A DNA stretch of 64,000 nt from assembly GCF_037975245.1 (NCBI RefSeq), contig NC_092568.1:31263501-31327500 (forward strand), in the 5' to 3' direction. Position 1 is the stretch's first letter; every line of letters begins with the position of its first letter. Both the position numbers and the translations under genes were made by a program. A model generated the notes under the pieces. It was not told the DNA's origin and ran no database searches. It saw only the letters and a program-made list of their open reading frames with translations. This document shows positions 24,930 through 36,407 of the stretch, piece by piece. Origin of the DNA: Apostichopus japonicus (Eukaryota; Echinodermata; Holothuroidea; Aspidochirotida; Stichopodidae).

Positions 24930-26074
24930 TTATGTTCACGTTTATAAAATGCAGTACAAAATGTGTCGTATAAGATTGATTTATGAACCGATATTCACTA
25001 AAAGCGATATATTTATTGTCAATAATCTACAAAAACAAGTTGTTGCCAATTGCAGTTGCCATGAGTCACCGTATGTTCTTTTCATCTTGATACGCCCGAA
25101 TACTTACGGGTTCATGCAAACAGGATATAACTTTTAATTACTTTTATGACTTGCATAATTGCATTTTTAAAGGATCATATTGGATTTTAACGAGCCTCAT
25201 TGGTCTCTACATGAACCGTTAATCGTCAAGTTTATCGAAAGCCAAAGTGACCAGAATCATATTAACAAACACGCAGAGCACACGTTAATTGCAATTAATT
25301 TAAATGGTCATTTTTTATTTTGTTTTTATTACGATGGTCTATAAGAAATGTATCATAATCATGCAAATTATATGGGACAAATATTGCGTTGTAATAATTT
25401 TTGTTAACCAACAGTTGTTACAAGGCTATATGTTCCTTTGAAGGTTTCCTGACGGTTCCGTCTATTCAAGGCCACACACAAACTGAGACCTTACTTCACC
25501 CCATCCAATTGAGGCTTTTTTTAGCAATATCATATGTGTATTTATCAATCAATTATAATGTATTGTCTGGTGTTTTCAGGTGTGCGGTTAATCCTCACAA
25601 AAGACACGGTACTGGAAAGGTCTACAATGGACTCCTGTATAATAGCATAGTCGTTCTTCCTTTGTGCTCAAAGTTAAGTAGACTTTACTGTACCATATCC
25701 ACTGTAAAATAAATTAATAAAATCCCAAAGCACTTACGAACTAGATTGTCAAATTAATATGCATGCGCTATCAAGCCTTCACTGCAGCAATTTGTGCAGT
25801 ACAAGTTCTCATCGATAGATAGCTGACAAGTAAATTGATATATGGCACCTTTACTTTTCCGTATCATGACCGTGTATGCATTTAGTTATGAAGAGTGCAG
25901 GTCATTGAATCTAATTTCTCGTTCACGCAATAATTTATCAAGGCTTTGGTATATAAAAGCCGCTGTCTTAAGCCAACAAGAAGTGATTTATAACTGCACA
26001 TGTTTAGGCCTAATCCAAAAAGAACGTAATTATCTTATAACTATGGTCAAGGCACCAACCAAACTAATTTTTTT
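24930..26074. other. No gene recognised
   Basis: Upstream flank of the minus-strand half-VWC gene; promoter elements should lie here. TTTATA at 24941-24946 reads as TATAAA on the minus strand but sits only about 20 bases before the ATG. No other gene signal. Confidence 0.35.
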
Positions 26075-27975
26075 TTCCATTTTTGGTTCCTTGCTTTAGC
26101 AAAAGGAACCTATGTAGTCAGGTTTGTGTGGGTGTGAGTGTGTGTCTGTGTGTCTGTGTCTGCGTGTCTGTGTGTGCGTCTGTGACACTTGCTTGGGTAC
26201 GCTCTATCTCAATAAGGGAAAGTTGGATTGAGGCCAAACTTGGACTATAGATCCGCCATATGGAGAAGGTGTGCCCTATTGTTTTTGGTGCCCACAAAGG
26301 TCACCAAAGGTCAGTTATGGTCCACAAAACGGAAATATTAAAACTGCAATAACTCCCAGTGCCAATGTGTGACAAGGTTGATATTTTGGGACAAGTTGTG
26401 AACTGGTTAGGGGAACATTTTAAAATTTAACACTCATGTGATCCGAGGTCACCAAAGGTCAATTAATGTTAAAAAACTAGTATTTTTGCGATAACTTGAG
26501 AACGAATTGTCTGTTAGGGTTGGGAGTTGCTTCAATGTAATCCAATTGTCGACCCGCATCTGGGTGACCCTTGACCTCAATTTGACCTCTGGTGACCTTT
26601 AAGTGTTTTGGGGATTTTTACAGTTTCGATGCTATTTTCAGATGTCAAAGGTACCTTCTGATCATAAATGTCAATAGGTTGACCCCGTGTGACCTTCATG
26701 TGCGAAGTTATATGGGTTCAAAGTTTTTCGGTCGGAGTTAGGATGGCTGTACAGACTTGTCGTGTTGTTTTTTTTTTTAATCAGGTGATCAAACTACATC
26801 TGAAACCAAGGTCAAAAGGTCAAAGGTTACATTAGAAAAAATGTGCTAATTTTGGGAGGAAACGGGCGAAAAAGAAAATGTTTGGTTTTCATGCTAGATT
26901 TGGGTATCAAAGGTACCTTCCGATCAAAAATGTCAATGGGTTGACACCCAGGTGAGCTTTGTGTGTGAAGTTATACAAGGTCAAAGTTAATTTTCAGACA
27001 TTTAATGCAATAACTCCCAGTGCCAAGGTGTGACACAGTTGATATTTTTGGACAAGTTGCAAATGGTATAGGGGAATATTTTCCAACTTAACGGTCATGT
27101 GATCCAAAGTCACCAAAGGTCAATTAATGTTAAAAAACTAGCATTTTGGGGGAGAAAATGGGCAAAGAAAAAAAGTTTGAATTTTAATAGTTTTGATGCT
27201 ATATTCACGTCTCACCGATCAAAAATGTCAATGGGTTGCCCCCTTGTGACCATTGTGTGTTAGTTTATATGAGGTCAAAGTTAATTTTCAGACATTTAGT
27301 ACAATAACTCCCAGTGCCAAGATGTGACACAGTTGATATTTTGGGACAAGTTGCAAATGGTAAAGGGGAATATTTTCAAACTTAATGGTCATGTGATCCG
27401 AGGTCACCAAAGGTCAATTAACGTTAAAAAAATAGTATGGGGGGGGGGGGAATGGGCAAATAAAAAATGTTTGAATTTTTACAGTTTTGATGCTCTAGTT
27501 AGGTCTCACCGATCAAAAATGTCAATGGGTTGACCCCCGGGTGACCTTTGTGTGTAAAGTTATGTATGTATACAAGTTCAAAGTTAATTTTTAGACATAT
27601 AATGCAATTAACTCCCAATGCCAAGGTGTGACATGGTTGATATTTTGGGACAAGTTGTGAATGGGGTGGTGGAACATTTTCAAACTTAACGGTCATGTGA
27701 TTTGAGGTCACCAATTTTATCATATCTGTTGACCCGCTTGTAGGTGACCTTATCTTTCATACATTTTCGACGCCATATTCAGATCTCAAAAATGCCTTCC
27801 GATCAAAAATCCGATCACAATTTGTGATCACAAAAGTGTTGGCTATAGTGTTGGTTACTTTATGGGTACATGTAGGACCACAATTGGACTATTTGAGCCC
27901 AATCTTGCTTGATAATCTTATGTGTATTGTCATATACCCCTATGCAAGGAACCACAGTACCCTTGGGCTCTTGTT
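26075..27975. repeat. Dispersed element built of ~300-bp subrepeats
   Basis: The phrase CAATAACTCCCAGTGCCA or a close form recurs near 26346, 27007, 27300 and 27602, each time followed by TGTGACA, GATATTTTGGGACAAGTTG, CATGTGATC and GTCACCAAAGGTCAATTAA. The block starts with the inverted repeat GGTTCCTTGCTTTAGCAAAAGGAACC and closes with GCAAGGAACCACAGTACCC, so the ends share GCAAGGAACC in inverted form. No coding domain. It is probably a non-autonomous mobile or satellite-like element. Confidence 0.65.
26118..26180. repeat. GT-rich simple repeat
   Basis: Imperfect GTGT/CTGT repeat near the left end of the subrepeat element. Confidence 0.8.
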
Positions 27976-27979
27976 TTCA

Positions 27980-28550
27980 GTGCGTCTCATATTTATATAG
28001 TATAAAGTGAACGGATTTGCATATAACAACGTGAACAGTATTATCAAACTTCTTCTACGATATCAATATAAAGTATTTTATGGCTTCGCTCTCGCTTCTC
28101 GCCAGGCTCATAAGCTCCTGGCACTAGCAGTTTGTGCAATACTGATCTGGTTGTTTTACCGTTTGTTTCTCCAAAAGAAGACGTATTCGGATGTAAACAA
28201 TATCGCAAACAATTAACGTTGTTGAAAATATTGTACTGACAACTACAGAGGAACAAACTCAATACGTTGAAATAGTATATTTTCCTTTTTTCCTATTTTT
28301 GATCGACTCCGTGAACAGTTGCTCTTTTTTAACGATACTTCAGCTCCTAGCAATATCAGTTTTTGTCATGCGGATTGTGTTTCACGGTCGTTTATGATTC
28401 ACTTTTATTGTTACTCCAAAAAGACTAAAATTTGGATGTCAACAAAGTCGAATACACAAAGGTTGCTGTTTGTTGTTTAAAATCTTGTGTATTAAAAGCA
28501 ATAAATAAGTAACCAATTGAGTTTTTAGCGTCCAGAAATGCTCCTTTCTT
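27980..28550. other. Non-coding stretch with a diverged local duplication
   Basis: 28100-28215 and 28335-28460 share diverged sequence around AGCTCCT, CTCCAAAA and GGATGT. An open frame at 28007-28216 is hydrophobic by chance; it lacks family features. Confidence 0.4.
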
Positions 28551-28555
28551 ACGCG

Positions 28556-28570
28556 TCTTTGAAGTGACAC

Positions 28571-28633
<63 letters not shown>

Positions 28634-28658
28634 ATATATAAATGTGTCACTTCAAAGA
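28556..28658. repeat. 103-bp palindromic AT-rich repeat
   Basis: The left arm begins TCTTTGAAGTGACACATTTA, and the right arm ends with its exact reverse complement (to 28658). The core is a TA repeat with the centre near 28607-28622. It can extrude a cruciform. A second TA tract follows at 28664-28707. Confidence 0.9.
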
Positions 28659-28668
28659 TATTTATATT

Positions 28669-28700
<32 letters not shown>

Positions 28701-29425
28701 ATATATACAGCCCAGTCACCGGGACGTTTTTATTTCTTTTCTTAGTTTAGTTTCCTCACAGGTGGGTGGTATTGTCAGGTCTGGGGCAGCCTCCCAGTAT
28801 AGTCAGCTCCCCCTCTTAGTATTTTTTTTTTGTCATTTTAAACGCTTCTGATCTGTTATATACTTGCTTGTCTTCTTCTAGAAACCCTTTTTTTTTGCTT
28901 TAGTTTACATAGCTAGTCTGTTCCCCAATATTTTATTTGCAAGAGCCGCTGAGCCCTTCCGATGACGTATCCTATAGGTGATCCGCTTGGATCGTAAAAA
29001 GGTGAGCGCAGTTTCATTTATCAAAATTTTTAGAGGAACCTATTTGGAATTATCTTTTTCTTATATGTTTTAAAGAGGTTTAGAAATAACATCTGGTCTA
29101 TTTTGCTTTTTGAAGTTGTAACTAAATACTACGCGTTCCGATGACTGTTCTATGCATTATTCTACGTCAATAAGAGGAATATGCATATTCATCACTGAAG
29201 TTATTGGAATCATATATGTAGGTTAAGATGACGTCTGTATATCAATGGCATTCTAGAACTGCTACATATGTATCTTTAAGGAGTCGTCGGTGGTCAAATA
29301 TACTGGGCTTGATAATCTCTCAAGCAGATTGGTAGCGATTCATATACATATACTGGTATTCTAGCATAGTTTTATCTGGCTTGAACCCGTGGTCGCTCAT
29401 CTTGGATCTGTACTCGCTCTCTCTC

Positions 29426-29433
29426 TATATATT

Positions 29434-29494
<61 letters not shown>

Positions 29495-29519
29495 TGGATT
29501 TGTACTCGCTCTCTCTCCA

Positions 29520-29564
<45 letters not shown>

Positions 29565-29570
29565 CTGTTA
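29426..29570. repeat. TA and CT microsatellites
   Basis: A TA run (about 29439-29492) and a CT run (about 29525-29551) with the spacer TTGTACTCGCTCTCTC duplicated on both sides. Confidence 0.9.
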
Positions 29571-29624
29571 GCCGTAAAAGGAAAATATAAATTGATTTAT
29601 CATAGAATCTAAGTCTTTAATCTA

Positions 29625-29630
29625 TTTATT
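29625..29630 (-). terminator. Polyadenylation signal AATAAA of the two-Kunitz gene
   Basis: Minus-strand AATAAA, about 125 bases after the stop at 29755. The surrounding 29640-29700 is similar to 36305-36360 in the paralogous terminal exon, which also has AATAAA. Confidence 0.6.
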
Positions 29631-29754
29631 TCATGAATGATTTAAGTTCTTCAAGTAACCCCAAAACCATCTTTTAAAAGATATCAAAGCCTACAAAATT
29701 GCCACGCACCTTCATCAACCTAGAATGATGTCGGGTTCGGGTTTTCGGTTTTAT

Positions 29755-29759
29755 TTAAT
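29755..29759 (-). CDS. Two-Kunitz gene terminal micro-exon
   Basis: The acceptor ttcttaatttcgcag is followed by AT TAA. With the G from the Kunitz exon this gives Asp and stop. The downstream 3' UTR is homologous to that at 36.3 kb. Confidence 0.7.
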
Positions 29760-29842
29760 CTGCGAAATTAAGAAGACAAAAAAGAAAATCTGACACATGC
29801 TGTGAAACTTATGGTCACCAATTTACACACAAGCCGACAAAC

Positions 29843-29915
<73 letters not shown>

Positions 29916-31897
29916 CATACTACGATAATTTACACAAGCTTCAGTTACTGTTTACATTCATTTCATCTTTCTCCATCACTGGCGGTGTATAACCCGCTTA
30001 TAATGTGTGTGTGTGTGTGTGTGTGTGTGAGTGAGGTGAAGTGTACGGGGGCAGTGCCACCAGGACCACGCCCCCCATTTCGTTCCCGTCATATTTCTAC
30101 AATAAATCGCTATGATGGGACGTGATATTCAATTACAGCCTACTGTAAAGATATATCAAAGACTGCAGCTATGGGCTTAACACAATATCACTAACACTGC
30201 AGTTGAAAGCGCCTCCACGATCACCTGCCCCCCTCCCCCCTTATATAAGAACATGAAGCGCCACGTTACTAGTGCTTATCACTATGATCTATTTAAATAT
30301 GAAAAACAAATATTTCAATATATACCAATTTGCTTGTTCCTTATTATTGTTGTTGCATACTTCTCGCAGACTGGGAGAAGGAGTGGGGGGGGGGGGGGGG
30401 ACGTAGGCGTATCGAAAATAGTCTGCCATTGCCAATTAATACAAGACATCTGTTAAATAAGCACATCACTGATTACGTCATCACAAATACATACCACATT
30501 CATCGGTGCAATCACTCTCTGTGTCAAAGTTGTTTGCGTTTCCTAGGCAACCGCCGTAAATAAATTCCTCACATACGCCCAAATCAGGATTGAAACCCCA
30601 TCTCTGATATGTAGCTCTGCACGGCCCAGGCTCGATAGGAAGCTCGCAAGTGGGAACTGTGAAAGAGCAAAACATGAGACAATGAATAAATATGATATAG
30701 AGTTATAGAGAACGCGACGGCGACGACGACGACGATGATGGTAATGATGATGATAGTCCCTTAAGCGGATACTTTTACCCTCTCATTCTCATGAAACTGG
30801 GAACATTTGAAAATGCAACAACGGTTGATAATTATAGCTGAACCCAAACTCCCTTCACGATTTTTGGAAATAGAAATATTCAATATTTGAAAGAAGCATC
30901 TTTCTGGAATACCATAAAGTTAAATGTTTGTCACGCTATATATTTAATTATTGATCATTTCTAATAGATCAGATCTAAGCTTTCCTGTTTCCAAACCTAC
31001 TTACTATATCAAAATCCACCTCCGTGTCACCGTTAAACCAATCCGTGAAACATCCGCCGCAGTAGTTGTCTACACAGGTAGCTTCTGGGTAAGCTGCACA
31101 TGTTGCAAACTCGCAGGGTCTGACAAAGCAGTCGGCAGTTATACACCCTGTTGTGGAAGATAACATTATTTGTTTGTCAATTGCAAAAATTAGAGATAAC
31201 GAAATGTTTAAAAAATATATATTTCAAAAAACAAGTTTCATGTGAAAATGGCTAGCAAATACCATTTCAAGAAACAGCAATGTAGCATCCTCATCAACTA
31301 AGGGCTGTTAGCTCTCTTGGTAGAACGCAGAACTTGTAATATGAGAACAATGAGATGAACCCAGCTCAACCATAAATTTCTATTGATCTTTTAAAATTTG
31401 TGTTTAATTTCTGTCAGTTTTCCGTTGTTCGTGTGCTTATATAAGAACATGAAGCGCCGCGTTACTAGTGTTTATCACTAGTAGCTATTTTATTATAAAA
31501 AAGAAATATTTAAAGATATACCAATTTGCTTGTTCCCTATTATTGTTGTTGCATAATTCTCGCAGACTGGGAGACGGGAGGGGGGCGTAGGAGTATCGAA
31601 AATAGTCTGCCATTGCCAATTAATGCAAGACATCTGTTTTATAAGCACATCGCTGATTACGTCATCACAAATACATACCACATTCATCGGTGCAATCACT
31701 CTCTGTGTCAAAGTTGTTCGCGTTTCCTAGGCAACCGCCATAAGTAAATTCCTCACATACGCCCGATTCAGGATTGAAACCCCATCTCTGAATCGAACCT
31801 TTGCACGGCCCAGGGTCGATTGGAAGCTCACAAGTGGGAACTGTGAAAGAGCAAAAAATGAGACAATGAATAAATATGATATAGAGTTATAGAGAAC

Positions 31898-31931
<34 letters not shown>

Positions 31932-34162
31932 TGATGGTAATGATGATGATAGTCCCTTAAGCGGATACTTTTACCCTCTCATTCTCATGAAACTGGGAAC
32001 ATTTGAAAATGCAACAACGGTTGATAATTATAGCTGAACCCAAACTCCCTTCACGATTTTGGAAATAGAAATATTCAATATTTTAAAGAAGCATCTTTCT
32101 GGAATACCATAAAATTAAATGTTTGTCACGCTATGTATTTAATTATTGATCATTCCTTATAGATCAGACCTTAGCTTTCCTGCTTCCAAAACTACTTACT
32201 ATCACAATCCACTTCCGTGTCACCGTTAAACCAATCCGTGAAACAACCGCCGCAGTAGTTGTCTACACAGGTAGCTTCTGGGTAAGCTGCACATGTTGCA
32301 AACTCGCATGGGACTGACCAAGCAGTAGGCAGTTATACACCCTGTTGTGGAAGTTTACATTATTTGTTTGTCTTTTGCAAAAATAATAGATAACGAAATG
32401 TAATTAAAAAATATATATATATTTCAAAAAACAAGTTTCATGTGAAAATGGCTAGCGAAACCCATTTCAAGAAACAGCAATGTAGCATCCTCATTAACAA
32501 AGAGCTGATAGCTCAGTTAGTAGAGCAAAGAACTTGTAATATGAGATCAAGGAGATGAACCGAGCTCAAACCAATATTTCTATTTTTCGTTGTTCGTGTG
32601 CTTATAAAAGAACATGAAACGCCGCGTTACCGGTGATTATCACTATGATCCATTTTAATATGAAAAGGAAATATTTCAAGAGACACCAATTTTCTTATTT
32701 CTTATGATTGTTGTTGCATAGTTCGCGCCGTCTGGGTGATGTGGGGGGGGGGGGCGTAGGAGAATCGAAAATAGTCTGCCACGTGTATATATGGGGGACG
32801 TTGGAAGTAACTTGTATATATATAGTTGCATGTGCCAGTTTGGGGCTTGATCCTGTCGGAAATCAACCAGGGCATACGCCGAAGATGTGGCCCCCGTGTA
32901 TACGTCATAGAGTACACTGTGAGTATTATATGACTTATATTCTAAATTAAGCTCATTATAGTGAATATTGTTTTCGATACGTCGATTTCGTTTTGGACAT
33001 ATCGATTTCGCTTTCGTTACCACGATCTCAGCTTGGACATAACAATGTCAATTTGAATAATATTCAAATACATGGCGCACCACAAAACGAAACGTGTCAA
33101 AACGTCAGACGTGACATCGAGCTATCCAAACTGATAATCGACATAGTGAAACCCCAAACGTGTAGTTTCCATAGCACATGAGCTCTCAAAATTAAGAATG
33201 TTTAGATGCAACTTACAAGACTTGGAAAGTGCAATTTCCGGCCATCTGGGAGACAATTTTTGGCAACAATTATCTTGCATAACTACGCGTCAACCGATGG
33301 TGGCGCTCCGCTTAGATTGGTCATGATGGAAAAGGCGCACCCACTAAAATTCTATAAAAAAGTTTTATACGCACATCAAAAACAGCACTATAACATTTGG
33401 ACGATAATGTTTCTCCATTTTCTCAACTGCCCCCTATATATTCAAGTGTAAAGAAAGGAAGATTTACACATAGTTGTCTGTTTTTTAAATACAACATCAA
33501 ATGATGTTTTCTCAGTGATATGTAGACTATAAGTTAGGTCATTATATCTAATGGCAAGTTTGTGGTAGTAAACATTTACTAAAGACCGACTGATTTAGTC
33601 AGAGTTGGTTAGTTTATATGAGGTTTTGAGGCTAATCAACGATCATATAAAGTATGGGGTGCTCCCCTTCCCCATTGGGTCGCTGAAGCCCTCTCCCATG
33701 TAGCGGGTTCTGGGGGTGCTCGCCCAGGAGTATTTATTTAGACCTCATATGATCCATTCTAGTTGCTTAATTCATCATCGGCTGCATGCAAACAATCCCC
33801 AGATTGAACTTTTTGTCCCAGACTGAAGATGATAGGAGAGGGGACCCCCCCCCCCTCTAATCTGGAGCAACACCGCCTGTTCGTTCCTAAGTGTTAAATT
33901 ACTCAATCTATATTCTCTACTTTTTGCGATGGATTACATATCCGCAGGTTTGATCGCCAAGGGTTTTCCCTTCAAACTTTATAGAGAACACTACGTAATG
34001 TAGGTTAGGTAATTTTAATCTTATTGAGTTTTATTGATTATTTTTGCGAACAAATAAAGGAATTGATAAACTATTTGAATGATAAAATCACTTACCAATG
34101 GAAGGAGCTTCAGCCTGAATCGCTGGCCAGTTCAAACATAACAGGATTATAAATAATCTCAT
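29755..34162 (-). CDS. Secreted two-Kunitz protein (gene model)
   Basis: Signal-peptide exon (34162-34096), Kunitz exon A (31840-31679), Kunitz exon B (30656-30495) and a terminal micro-exon (29759-29755, Asp then TAA). All junctions are phase 1, and the coding sequence is 396 nt, 131 residues. Both Kunitz domains have all six Cys and YGGCLGNANNF; P1 is Lys in A and Arg in B, which by family rules suits trypsin-like proteases. Two 8-Cys exons lying between these exons are frame-broken (32341-32200 and 31147-31005), so I infer that they are skipped. Skipping keeps the frame because neighbouring exons are phase 1-1. Secreted protease inhibitor is the likely role; the target is unknown. Confidence 0.7.
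29845..29911. repeat. TA microsatellite
   Basis: About 33 TA units in the last intron of the two-Kunitz gene. A GT run of about 13 units follows at 30004-30029. Confidence 0.95.
30495..30656 (-). CDS. Kunitz domain exon B (P1 Arg)
   Basis: 162 nt, phase 1-1, same splice signals as exon A 1184 bp away. It encodes CELPIEPGPCRA, RWGFNPDLGVC, FIYGGCLGNANNF and DCTDEC. Arg after the second Cys is the trypsin-type P1. Confidence 0.9.
31005..31147 (-). pseudogene. Damaged 8-Cys exon
   Basis: 143 nt against 141 in the intact copy. The last Cys codon is TTT (Cys to Phe), and two extra bases sit just before the GTAAGT donor, which changes the exit phase. Seven of the eight cysteines remain (FVRPC, TCAAYPEATC, YCGGC). 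Confidence 0.8.
31301..31372 (+). repeat. tRNA-like element, cassette copy 1
   Basis: GGGCTGTTAGCTCTCTTGGTAGAACGC resembles the D-arm and box A of a tRNA. The 3' half does not fold as a tRNA, so this is a derived repeat, not a tRNA gene. The same element lies next to each 8-Cys and array half-VWC exon. Confidence 0.6.
31679..31840 (-). CDS. Kunitz domain exon A (P1 Lys)
   Basis: 162 nt, phase 1-1, acceptor ctctttcacag, donor GTATGT. It encodes CELPIDPGPCKG, RWGFNPESGVC, EEFTYGGCLGNANNF and DCTDEC: all six Kunitz cysteines at normal spacing. There is no start codon inside, as expected for an internal exon. Confidence 0.9.
32200..32341 (-). pseudogene. Frameshifted 8-Cys exon
   Basis: 142 nt against 141 in the intact homologue at 55288-55148. 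One inserted base near 32308 replaces CCC TGC with CCC ATG and shifts the frame, so an early stop follows. The splice sites are still present. Confidence 0.85.
32501..32572 (+). repeat. tRNA-like element, cassette copy 2
   Basis: GATAGCTCAGTTAGTAGAGC, box A-like, followed by AACTTGTAATATGAGA. It is embedded in the same ~130-bp flank (GAAACAGCAATGTAGCATCC) as the other copies. Confidence 0.6.
32580..32930. repeat. Truncated third Kunitz cassette with SINE fragment
   Basis: 32590-32785 repeats the intron next to the Kunitz exons (TTGTTGTTGCATA, a G-run, AATCGAAAATAGTCTGCC). The expected exon is then replaced by a diverged piece of the tRNA-derived SINE (about 32785-32915; compare 2700-2810). 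Confidence 0.65.
32960..34090. other. No gene recognised
   Basis: Intron 1 of the two-Kunitz gene. It includes a C9 run near 33846 and no other recognised element. Confidence 0.4.
34096..34162 (-). CDS. Two-Kunitz gene exon 1, signal peptide
   Basis: ATG at 34162. The 22 codons begin MRLFIILLCLNWPAIQAEA, a typical signal peptide with cleavage after QA. It ends in phase 1 at a GTAAGTG donor. Confidence 0.8.
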
Positions 34163-34780
34163 TTTATTTTCTTGGACGTCTGACTTCAGCGAATCCTCAG
34201 ATGATATTGAAATATTTCATGCAAGCAAATCAGACACCGATACCATTTCATGATATCTGATATTTCTTAAATTTCTGAACGTGAAAGCCGAAACTAAAAT
34301 ATAGGCACAGTGACGGTACTTAATGGATAAGTGATATCTCGACCGCATTGTGGAAAGCTGGACAACTATATCACATTACACTGATTAACCCGTATGATAC
34401 CTCACTTCCTTTTGATCTATTATTTGATAATACGTCCTAGCTTTTTTTTTTTTTTATAAATACGACTTGATTTAAGTCACTTTTAATGACCTTGAAAAAT
34501 TGTGAGGGGGATCCCGGATTGCAAAGTCGGCAATGACTTTAATTAGGATCGCAAAATCAGTAATTACTATTACGTTTAGATTCTTCCAACACGGCAACAT
34601 AAACAAACGCTGTACTCAAAGCCGAAGTTTCCGTTGTTTGGCCAGGTGACGGGAGACCGTCATTTCTCAGAGAGGTTGCTATTACTAAAATCGTAGGGTC
34701 TGCACAGTTCGTCAATGATAGCAAATACATTCAACAGGTATAGCCTAAAACTATCAAAATAATATTAAAATTGTACTTAA

Positions 34781-34925
34781 TGTGGAGTGTTCAGTGGTTA
34801 ACGCCGGTGCCTTCCAATCATAAGGTCCCGGTTCGAGTCACTCCAAAATTAATGTTTGTCGTCTAGTTACGGAGTTGTTGACAATTGACAATTAATAATC
34901 ATGGACGTTAAATATGAATGTAAGA
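34781..34925 (+). mobile_element. tRNA-derived SINE
   Basis: Box A-like GTGGTTAACGCCGG and box B-like GGTTCGAGTC (34830-34839). It is absent from the duplicate at 15.3 kb, so it was inserted after the duplication or lies in a block deleted there. Confidence 0.55.
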
Positions 34926-34932
34926 TACTTAC

Positions 34933-34998
34933 TTCGGTCAGCTTGCGGCTTTGATAAGCCAATGAGGCTTCTTCGCGAGTTCCTGCTTGTAGGAGGAT
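34933..34998 (-). CDS. Orphan phase 1-1 exon candidate
   Basis: 66 nt open between a TTTTAG acceptor and a strong GTAAGT donor. It encodes basic sequence, SRNSRRSLIGLSKPQADR, without Cys. It lies between the terminal exon at 36.4 kb and the signal-peptide exon at 34.2 kb, so its parent transcript is unclear. Confidence 0.4.
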
Positions 34999-35399
34999 CT
35001 AAAATACATACATACATACTTGATAATATTCAATTAGCAAATGTTGATAATATAATGTAGTTAACATGTCTTTAAATGTTAAAAATATTTTGAGTTTGAT
35101 ACAGAAATTACTACCCCCCCCCCCCCTATACAATAGTCCATGTAACTGAATCTATGGTTAGCACCATTATGTTGATAGGGGTAAGTTGGTTTTAAGTTAA
35201 AACAAAAGTGGAAATATATCTATTACGTAAATAATTGCTTGCACGGCAGATGACATATAAGGATCACACGAATTTTGTCATGTATTCTGAAATAAAGTTC
35301 ACATTCGACTACTCAAAAATGTATGTTTCATGCCAACCTTACGCATTACGGGTAGAACCCCTGTGACAAATCTTCTTCTTCTTCTTGTTTTTGGTTTTT

Positions 35400-35420
35400 A
35401 TTGGGGGGGGGGGGCTGGTG
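35400..35420. repeat. G-run
   Basis: A G12 run followed by G-rich sequence. Confidence 0.8.
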
Positions 35421-35884
35421 GGGGAGGCAGGTGGTACCATATATTTTGGTCGTCCATGTTTATAGGGTTAGGGTGTTTGAAGGACGCTATATAGCTGCTA
35501 TACAGAACAATATGGGTAAGGAAGAAGGTGGCTCACTAACATTGATCTTGCGGGCCACAGTGTAAGTTTGTATACAATCCACAGGACACAACCTTTCTAG
35601 ACGAACCAAACCCATGCATTTACACACAAAAACGAAATATTACATTCATGGGAACTAAGCATTCAGAACTTCTACCTGTGCAGTGTCCACTGATTGCTCA
35701 GTGTGTTGAAATATCCTATGATAACTATGGTAGACCCCAATATACAACATTTTTTCATGTTTTCTCATTATGACATGCATTCATTCATTCAAAATTTCAA
35801 TTCTTCTTCGTGACTGCTCGATATAGAAAAGGATTCGTAGGCCGCATTTATTAGGTCTTGAAATATTGGAGATTTACGAGAGGG

Positions 35885-36018
35885 CCGCACTTTATCCAAC
35901 TGTGGGATGATATAAGACCATTTTATCCAACTGTGGGATGATAGAAGATGACTTTGTCCAACTGTGGGATGATATAAGACCATTTTGTCCAACTATGGGA
36001 TGAGAGAGGACCACTTTG
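35885..36018. repeat. 31-bp minisatellite, about four copies
   Basis: Units contain TCCAACTGTGGGATGATA; the CCAAC of successive units starts near 35896, 35927, 35958 and 35989. Confidence 0.85.
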
Positions 36019-36281
36019 TGATTACAGGCGGATCCAGTTTCGGAAGTAACCTATGATATAGCGTCATGCAGCCATAACCCCCCCTCTCCCTTTCTTGTCC
36101 CAACTCCAGCGCGTCGTGAAATGCTGAACTTTTTATAAAAGAAAATACCTAACATAACTGACACAAGGATGGCCTTCACTCAAACATACATTAATCTTTA
36201 CACACGAACATATATACATGACACAAGTATAGAAGTGGTCCGTAAAAACACACTTAATGGTTCATCAGAATCATCAGTCTT

Positions 36282-36305
36282 TTTATTTCATAAATGTATT
36301 TTATT
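36282..36305 (-). terminator. Two AATAAA signals of the downstream gene
   Basis: Minus-strand AATAAA at 36300-36305 and 36282-36287, about 105-125 bases past the stop at 36408. Confidence 0.6.
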
Positions 36306-36407
36306 TATCATCAAGTAACCCCAAAACCATCTTTTTAAATTATATCAAAGCAAGGAAATCAATTTAAGATGCTCCGTCACCAATATAGGATGTTATTATT
36401 CGATGAT

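Larger units (their letters stand above)
34467..35371. repeat. Segmental duplicate of the Kazal-gene intron
   Basis: Partner of 15019-15660. It carries an extra block of about 230 bp (about 34778-35010) that holds a SINE and a possible exon. Confidence 0.7.

Noticed and set aside
28007-28216. Hydrophobic 69-residue frame as a small membrane protein
   Set aside because: It overlaps a diverged local duplication and shows no sign of coding constraint.
28642-28851. Open frames made of Tyr-Ile repeats over the TA tracts (also near 29390, 29802 and 58429)
   Set aside because: They follow only from reading TATATA repeats; no splice context or domain.
31301-31372. Functional tRNA genes at the box A-like elements (31.3, 32.5, 48.6, 50.9, 53.1, 54.4, 55.4 kb)
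   Set aside because: The anticodon and T-arm halves do not pair and box B is missing or altered; they are repeat remnants.
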